Of a stretch of DNA of 44,303 bases, positions 41,185-44,303 are shown piece by piece (the first letter of the stretch is position 1; each line of letters starts with the position of its first letter). The notes beneath the pieces are model-generated. The model ran no database searches and had not been told where the DNA came from. It worked only from the letters and a program-made list of their open reading frames with translations. A program made the translations under genes and the position numbers. The stretch is taken from positions 1 to 44,303 of the forward strand of contig NZ_LYVO01000060.1 of the NCBI RefSeq assembly GCF_001984055.1, in the 5' to 3' direction. The stretch is from Variovorax sp. KK3 (GTDB lineage Bacteria; Pseudomonadota; Gammaproteobacteria; Burkholderiales; Burkholderiaceae_C).

Positions 41185-42048
41185 ATGACCGACACCGCCG
41201 AACTCGCCGCCGCGCGCAGCTTCCTGTTCGTGCCCGGCAATCGCCCCGAGCGCTTCGACAAAGCCTTGCAGAGCGGCGCCGATGCGATCGTGGTCGACCT
41301 CGAAGACAGCGTGCCGGCCGCCGCCAAGGCCGCGGCGCGCGAGGCCATCGCTGGGCACTGGAGCGCGCTCACGCAGCAGCACGTACCGCTCGTGCTGCGC
41401 ATCAATCCCGCCGACGGCGCATCGGGCCGGCAAGACCTCGAATGGCTGGCAGGGCTGGGTGCACCCGCGGCCGTGATGGTGCCCAAGGCCGAATCGGCGC
41501 TGAGCCTGTCGCAGGTGGCGGCCAGGCTGCCCGGCACGGCGCTGCTGCCGCTCGTCGAAAGCGCGGCTGGCTACGCGGGCGTCGATGCCATCGCCGGCGC
41601 GCCGCAGGTGCTGCGCCTGGTGGTCGGCCACATCGATTTCATGGCCGACACCGGCATCCGGTGCACGGAAGGCGAACCCGAGCTGCTGCCCCTGCGCTTC
41701 GCCGTCGCCATCGCCACGAGGCTGCACGGGCTCGCACCGGCCGTCGATGGCGTCACCGTGGCCATCGACGACGATGCATTGCTGCGCGCGGACACGCGCC
41801 GCGCGCTCGGCCTGGGCTTCGGCGCCAAGCTGTGCATCCACCCGCGGCAGGTGGCCGTGGTGCATGCGGCCCTGCTGCCCACCGACGACGAAGCGGCGTG
41901 GGCCGAACGGGTGGTCGCTGCCGACGCGGCTTCGGGCGGCGCCGCGGTGCAGCTCGACGGCCGGATGGTGGACCTGCCCGTGGTGCTGCAGGCGCGGCGG
42001 ACCCTGGCGCGGCTCGGCAGGAAGCCCGGCGCGGAGCCGGGACGCTAG
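41185..42048 (+). CDS. HpcH/HpaI-family CoA ester lyase (CitE/citramalyl-CoA lyase-like)
   Basis: The 287-residue TIM-barrel lyase has ARSFLFVPGNRPERFDKAL (residues 9-27), VVDLEDSVP, VPKAESALSL and two metal ligands, Glu125 in LPLVESAAGY and Asp151 in GHIDFMAD. KLCIHPRQV near the C-terminus is a family signature. This group splits citramalyl-, malyl- or citryl-CoA to acetyl-CoA and an oxo acid. In this operon cleavage of (S)-citramalyl-CoA to acetyl-CoA and pyruvate is the best inference (Ccl). Its stop overlaps that of the convergent CopG/NikR-type gene. Confidence 0.91.
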   Translation: MTDTAELAAARSFLFVPGNRPERFDKALQSGADAIVVDLEDSVPAAAKAAAREAIAGHWSALTQQHVPLVLRINPADGASGRQDLEWLAGLGAPAAVMVPKAESALSLSQVAARLPGTALLPLVESAAGYAGVDAIAGAPQVLRLVVGHIDFMADTGIRCTEGEPELLPLRFAVAIATRLHGLAPAVDGVTVAIDDDALLRADTRRALGLGFGAKLCIHPRQVAVVHAALLPTDDEAAWAERVVAADAASGGAAVQLDGRMVDLPVVLQARRTLARLGRKPGAEPGR

Positions 42049-42054
42049 GCGTCC
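42040..42054. terminator. Small hairpin across the overlapping stops of two convergent genes
   Basis: GGACGC-TAG-GCGTCC is a perfect inverted repeat whose loop is the TAG stop of the lyase gene; its reverse complement holds the stop of the CopG/NikR-type gene. There is no T-tract, so classical termination is uncertain. A bidirectional role fits its position. Confidence 0.35.
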
Positions 42055-42476
42055 GTCATGTAAGCACGCATCGCGACCGACGGCCGCACCTGCTGGTCGG
42101 CGCCCTTCAGGCCGGCGATCTCGTCGGCGCAGGCCCTGACGTGGCTCGCGGCGCCCGCCAGCACGACCATTTCGAGGAAGTGGTCTCCGTCCAGCGGCAC
42201 GCGGCTGCTGCTTTTGACCAGGATGCGGTTGTCGTTCAGCAGGCGCACGAGGCGCGTCGCCACCGACGGCTCGCTGTGCGTGCACAGAAAGCCCACGTGG
42301 GCCACGCACGGGCTTTCGTCGGGCAGCACCGACCGGCCTCGAAGATCGGCCCGATCCAGCGCGAAGCGGATCATCTCGCGCACGGCGGCCGAGCGGTTGG
42401 TGTAGCCGCCGTCCAGCACGAGCTGGTCGAGCTGGCGGGCCAGGTGGGGTTCTAGCGAAATGGTCACGCGACTCAT
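42045..42476 (-). CDS. NikR/CopG-like ribbon-helix-helix regulator lacking nickel ligands
   Basis: This 143-residue protein has a ribbon-helix-helix N-terminus (MSRVTISLEPHLARQLDQLV, then NRSAAVREMIRFAL) and an ACT-like C-terminal half (SVATRLVRLLNDNRILVKSS, then FLEMVVLAGAASHVRACADE), the NikR layout. In E. coli NikR the high-affinity nickel site uses His87, His89 and Cys95; those positions here read as Arg, Pro and Phe (SSRVPLDGDHFLE). It is therefore unlikely to be a nickel sensor of the usual kind. It is divergent from the DUF4331 gene, with 180 bases between, and probably regulates it. An effector other than nickel is inferred. Confidence 0.86.
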   Translation of the reverse strand: MSRVTISLEPHLARQLDQLVLDGGYTNRSAAVREMIRFALDRADLRGRSVLPDESPCVAHVGFLCTHSEPSVATRLVRLLNDNRILVKSSSRVPLDGDHFLEMVVLAGAASHVRACADEIAGLKGADQQVRPSVAMRAYMTDA

Positions 42477-42656
42477 GGGTCTCTTTCTGGGGGTCTGCGG
42501 CTGGTACGCCGCCGGTGCCCCAGCGGATTCGGCTTCCGGTATGAACAAGCTGTAAGTTGAGTAAGACCTTTCATCTGCTTCGTCCTACCGATCGCGACGG
42601 GGGCGAAACCTAATGTGTGGGCGGCCATTACAACCATTCCACTGCCGAGGCTGACC

Positions 42657-44186
42657 ATGCAACCTTTCAAACCCACCGCCGTTGCCGCCTGCGCGGCCGT
42701 GGCGCTCCAGCTGATGTGCGGCGCCGCCCTGGCGTCCAGCCACCGCGAGGCCCCTTTCATCGCCGGGATGCCCCAGCTCGACGCGACCGATCTGTACATG
42801 TTCCGAAGTTATGAGACGGGCCGGCAGGACTTCGTGACCATCCTGGCCAATTACCTGCCGTTCCAGGATCCGCAGGGCGGGCCGAACTTCTATATGTTCA
42901 ACCCGAACGCGCAGTACGAGATCCACATCGACAACAACGGCGATGGCGCCGAAGACATCACCTTCCAGTTCCGCTTCAAGAACACGTCGAAGGCCACGGC
43001 CCTGACGGTCGGCGGCAAGTCGGTGAAGATCCCGCTGATCAACAGCGGCCCGATCGCCGCGGTGAACGACCCCGCGCTGAACGTGCGCGAGACCTTCACC
43101 GTCGACGTGGTGCGGGGCACGCGCCGCGGCGGCAACAAGGCGTCCGTCGTCAACGCGACCAACGGGCAGGCCCAGTTCGACAAGCCGGTGGACAACATCG
43201 GCGACAAGGTCTTCGGCAGCCAAGCCGCCTATGCAGCCTACGCCGCGCAGCACGTCTATTCGGTCAACATCCCCGGCTGCCAGACGCCGGGCCGCGTGTT
43301 CGTCGGCCAGCGCAAGGAACCGTTCTACATCGCGGTCGGCAAGACCTTCGACCTGTTCAACCTGAACCCGCTCGGGCCGGAGACCGGCGGCAACAACAAC
43401 GACCTGGAAAGCAAGAACGTCAGCACGCTCGCGATGGAGCTGCCGATCGCCTGCCTCACCGCGAACAACGAGCCGGTGATCGGCGCCTTCACCACGGCCA
43501 GCGTTCGTCAGGGCCGCCTGATCAACGGCTCGCCGGGCACCGGCCTGAACAAGGCCTCGCTCGAAGGCGGCCCGTGGGTGCAGGTGTCGCGCCTGGGCAT
43601 GCCGCTCGTCAACGAAGTCGTGATCGGCATCGACGACAAGGATCGCTTCAACGCCTCCAAGCCCAAGGACGACGTGACCAAGTTCGCCGACTACGTCACC
43701 AACCCGGTGCTGCCGGCGGTCATCGAGAAGCTGTTCCCGAGTGCCAAGGCGCCGACCAACTTCCCGCGCACCGACCTGCTGACCGTGTTCCTGAAAGGCA
43801 TCGCCGGTGTGAACCAGCCCGCCAACGTGGTGCCGGCCGAGATGCTGCGGCTCAACACGTCGACGCCGGTCGCGGCCCCTGCTGCGCAGAACCCGCTGGG
43901 TGTCGCCGGCGGCGACAAGGCCGGCTTCCCGAATGGTCGTCGACCCGGCGACGACGTGGTCGACCTGTCGCTGCGCGTGGCGATGGGTGCCTTGTGCGTG
44001 CTGACCGGCACGGGCGATGCACTGCAGGTGGGCTGCAAGCCGTCGGACGCACCGGCTGGCGGCCTGGCGCTGACGGATGGCGTGCGAAAGACGGCGGCCA
44101 ATTACGGCACGGCGTTCCCGTACCTCACCACGCCGATCTCCGGCAACTTCAACCCGCCCGCCGTCGCCGGCACCACCTATCCTTGA
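42657..44186 (+). CDS. Secreted DUF4331-domain protein
   Basis: The 509-residue protein begins with a signal peptide (KPTAVAACAAVALQLMCGAA, cleaved near residue 28), then the DUF4331 opening ASSHREAPFIAGMPQLDATD and LYMFRSYE. HIDNNGDGAEDITFQFRF near residue 90 resembles a calcium-binding DxNxDGxxD loop (Asp92 first). Further segments include MFNPNAQYE, EGGPWVQVSRLGMPLVNEVV and AGGDKAGFPNGRRPGDDVVD. The domain is of unknown function and probably forms a beta-rich fold in the periplasm or outside. GAGG precedes the start at 42657; the frame upstream to 42615 is not needed. It is followed ten bases later by a lipoprotein gene, so the two likely act together. Confidence 0.88.
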   Translation: MQPFKPTAVAACAAVALQLMCGAALASSHREAPFIAGMPQLDATDLYMFRSYETGRQDFVTILANYLPFQDPQGGPNFYMFNPNAQYEIHIDNNGDGAEDITFQFRFKNTSKATALTVGGKSVKIPLINSGPIAAVNDPALNVRETFTVDVVRGTRRGGNKASVVNATNGQAQFDKPVDNIGDKVFGSQAAYAAYAAQHVYSVNIPGCQTPGRVFVGQRKEPFYIAVGKTFDLFNLNPLGPETGGNNNDLESKNVSTLAMELPIACLTANNEPVIGAFTTASVRQGRLINGSPGTGLNKASLEGGPWVQVSRLGMPLVNEVVIGIDDKDRFNASKPKDDVTKFADYVTNPVLPAVIEKLFPSAKAPTNFPRTDLLTVFLKGIAGVNQPANVVPAEMLRLNTSTPVAAPAAQNPLGVAGGDKAGFPNGRRPGDDVVDLSLRVAMGALCVLTGTGDALQVGCKPSDAPAGGLALTDGVRKTAANYGTAFPYLTTPISGNFNPPAVAGTTYP

Positions 44187-44196
44187 GGCTAATCTC

Positions 44197-44303
44197 ATGA
44201 AAGCATCGAAGAAAGGGCGGTTGATTGCCGCTCTGGTGGGCGCCCTGGTCCTGGCGGGTTGCGGCGGGCGGGTTGAAGTTGCCGGAGATCGGCGTGGTGA
44301 GGT
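44197..44303 (+). CDS. Putative lipoprotein, 3' end cut off by the window
   Basis: The frame starts MKASKKGRLIAALVGALVLA and reaches a lipobox (LVLAGC) followed by Gly-Gly, so the product should be a lipid-anchored protein. Only about 35 codons are present before the window ends. The gene begins ten bases after the DUF4331 stop and is probably in the same operon. The rest of the protein, and hence its family, cannot be seen. Confidence 0.65.
   Translation, partial: MKASKKGRLIAALVGALVLAGCGGRVEVAGDRRGE

Noticed and set aside
1..44303. tRNA, rRNA, CRISPR, insertion sequence or prophage signals
   Set aside because: I found no cloverleaf candidates, repeat-spacer arrays, transposase motifs, terminal repeats with target duplications or phage genes.

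Overview
This is a gene-dense, GC-rich (about two thirds G+C by eye) chromosomal segment from a beta-proteobacterium. Several things point to Burkholderiales, most likely a Comamonadaceae member close to Variovorax (inference, not tested by search): five orphan Bug-type binding proteins, five LysR-family regulators each beside a catabolic operon, many CoA-dependent catabolic genes, and recurrent AGGAGACA-type ribosome binding sites. I see no tRNA, rRNA, CRISPR array, transposase or phage gene. No stretch above 300 bases is free of genes; the longest gaps are 34404-34644, 10097-10322, 1971-2176, 42477-42656 and 35398-35573.

Layout. (A) 25-1970, minus strand: an RpiR-type regulator and an isoaspartyl peptidase/L-asparaginase, with a TGTAA-N6-TTACA inverted repeat upstream. 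(B) 2177-8947: a LysR regulator divergent from TauD-type dioxygenase, muconate-cycloisomerase-type enzyme, two Bug proteins and a fumarylacetoacetase-family hydrolase; a convergent alpha/beta hydrolase closes the block. (C) 9113-26841: a LysR gene divergent from a run of fifteen plus-strand genes spanning 16.5 kb. It holds four PhyH-type Fe(II)/2-oxoglutarate dioxygenases, three Tat-signal TRAP binding proteins, one fused DctQM permease, an NTF2-like protein, two acyl-CoA ligases, a thiolase, an acyl-CoA dehydrogenase, an enoyl-CoA hydratase/isomerase-family protein and an APH-type kinase. (D) 26879-32513, minus strand: two cupins, a quinone oxidoreductase-type MDR, an SDR, two closely similar Bug proteins and a VOC protein, with a divergent LysR. 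(E) 33600-35807: a 2-oxopent-4-enoate hydratase-family gene divergent from an SDR, then a small unknown gene. (F) 35804-42048: a LysR gene divergent from an itaconate-type operon (hydratase, acyl-CoA dehydrogenase, CoA-transferase, Bug protein, CitE-type lyase). (G) 42045-44303: a NikR-like repressor lacking the usual nickel ligands, divergent from a secreted DUF4331 protein and a truncated lipoprotein gene.

How the genes work together. Block C is the most unusual. Its last three genes give an acyl-CoA dehydrogenase and a kinase that resemble the two halves of the ACAD10/ACAD11 and LvaC/LvaA systems, which remove a 4-hydroxyl group from acyl-CoAs through a phosphorylated intermediate. Upstream sit four oxygenases that could install hydroxyl groups, ligases to make CoA thioesters and a thiolase to cleave the product. 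I infer an uptake-hydroxylation-phosphorylation-dehydrogenation route for one or several related carboxylic acids; the substrate cannot be read from the sequence. Block F matches in content and regulator the Pseudomonas itaconate route (CoA transfer, hydration to citramalyl-CoA, cleavage to acetyl-CoA and pyruvate).
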